This document shows positions 29,516-30,201 of a stretch of 30,201 nucleotides of DNA, one piece after another (position 1 is the first letter of the stretch; the number at the start of each line of letters is the position of its first letter). Under the pieces are notes generated by a model. The model was not told where the DNA came from, searched no databases, and saw only the letters and a program-made list of their open reading frames with translations. The DNA comes from a virus, in IMG/VR virus record IMGVR_UViG_3300035698_003045, positions 1 through 30,201 of that record; one strand, written 5' to 3'. A program made the translations under genes and the position numbers.

Positions 29516-30201
29516 CTATACTGCTGAATACTGAGCATTGAACCGGATCTCTGCCCGTGTACTCGTGGTCCCGTTCACAAACGAAATGTGCATCGTGTTG
29601 CTCCCGCCCAACCCTTCTGGATGCGGGGCCAGGTGAAACGTAAAGTCGCTATCGTTCGCTAAAAAGTCGGCCAACTCGGTGTTGTCCGTGCTGCTCTCGA
29701 CACTCTTGACACCGTACCCCAGGTCCACCGTGACGACCTCGGTGCTGCCGATGCTGTGGCCTGTCAGGTCCAGCTTCTCATCGGTCGTCTCGTTCTCAAT
29801 CAAAAAGTCTTCTGCCGGGCCATAGACGTACACTTTCGGGTTGACTGCTTCGGTCCCCACGTAGGTACGCACTTGTGTAACGTCCAGCACTGAGGCGCCA
29901 AACCCCTCGGGCAAGCCCACGCCGTACCCCCAGGTGCCGTCACCGGAGCCCAGGGCGTAGCTCCAAATCGTCGTCGTCGGGTCGTACCACATCGGCTTGC
30001 TGGCCGTCAATCGAAACGCCGACGCCGTGCGGTAAACGCCACCCTTGGCCTTCGTCGGCATCGTGAGTTGCCCGCCGTACCGAACGGCCATATACCGCTC
30101 CACCCCGCCGTCCAGTTCAATAGCGAAAAACAAATCTTCCCCAATGTTCTTGAGCATCGACGCCAGCGCCAAGCGTGCTGCTTGATACGTCGCGTCGCTC
30201 G
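29516..30201 (-). CDS. Distal tail protein (Dit-like), C-terminal part, cut by contig end
   Basis: Continues the gene that starts at 329 once ends are joined; the frame is open to the contig end. This part has LKNIGEDLFFAIELDGGVER, YMAVRYGGQLTMPTKAKGG, FRLTASKPMWYDPTTTIWS, and a C-terminal beta domain with TMHISFVNGTTSTRAEIRF. The pattern is that of phage tail family (Dit-type) proteins. It ends 10 bases before the fibre start. Confidence 0.78.
   Translation of the reverse strand, partial: SDATYQAARLALASMLKNIGEDLFFAIELDGGVERYMAVRYGGQLTMPTKAKGGVYRTASAFRLTASKPMWYDPTTTIWSYALGSGDGTWGYGVGLPEGFGASVLDVTQVRTYVGTEAVNPKVYVYGPAEDFLIENETTDEKLDLTGHSIGSTEVVTVDLGYGVKSVESSTDNTELADFLANDSDFTFHLAPHPEGLGGSNTMHISFVNGTTSTRAEIRFNAQYSAV
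30075..30201. repeat. Terminal direct repeat, right copy
   Basis: Identical to positions 1-127. It duplicates codons inside the Dit-like gene; one copy should be removed when circularising. Confidence 0.9.

Overview
The window is a complete dsDNA tailed-phage genome, most likely a siphovirus, given as a linear contig of a circular assembly. Its first 127 bases (1-127) are repeated exactly as its last 127 (30075-30201). The unique genome is therefore 30,074 bp, and the distal tail gene broken by the contig ends closes into one 295-codon reading frame. The sequence is GC-rich and almost every gene is on the minus strand in short-spaced or ATGA/GTGA-overlapping operons. No tRNA or rRNA gene and no DNA polymerase gene was recognised. 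The host is not stated. A secreted protein with Pro/Thr linkers containing a VTATPGPT-type motif resembles extracellular proteins of Chloroflexota, so a Chloroflexota host is a plausible but unproven inference.

Layout, read in the direction of minus-strand transcription (high to low coordinates). Control region (about 21.4-22.2 kb): a Cro/CI-type repressor gene (minus) is driven by a near-consensus promoter whose -10 lies inside a 17-bp palindrome. A second, divergent HTH gene (plus) looks leaderless and runs out of frame into what looks like the last ~58 codons of a large serine recombinase. A 54-bp attP-like inverted repeat and a bidirectional terminator follow. No intact integrase is present. 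Early region (about 20.8-13.95 kb): small membrane and hypothetical proteins, a RecT-like annealing protein, a replication initiator with a candidate origin inside its gene, a DnaC-like helicase loader, two small HTH proteins and a RusA resolvase split into two frames. This block ends at a rho-independent terminator just upstream of the terminase genes.

Late region (13.85 kb down to 0.33 kb, then across the contig junction to 22.3 kb): small and large terminase, a portal fused to a MuF-type domain, HK97-type prohead protease, HK97-fold major capsid protein, two putative decoration proteins (one with a signal peptide), adaptor, head closure, gp10-like neck protein, tail terminator, major tail protein, tail-assembly chaperones made by a -1 ribosomal frameshift, a 1016-residue tape measure, Dit, a collar/fibre protein, a Gp37-like hub, accessory tail-tip and secreted proteins, a LamG-type lectin, a two-domain M23 peptidase/glycoside-hydrolase lysin and two membrane lysis proteins.

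The most unusual parts are the apparent deletion scar of a lysogeny module with its attachment-like site retained, the split rusA among four breaks of the same frame polarity in early and control genes, the dyad array inside the initiator gene, the M23-plus-GH lysin, and the virion-type protein carrying an export signal.
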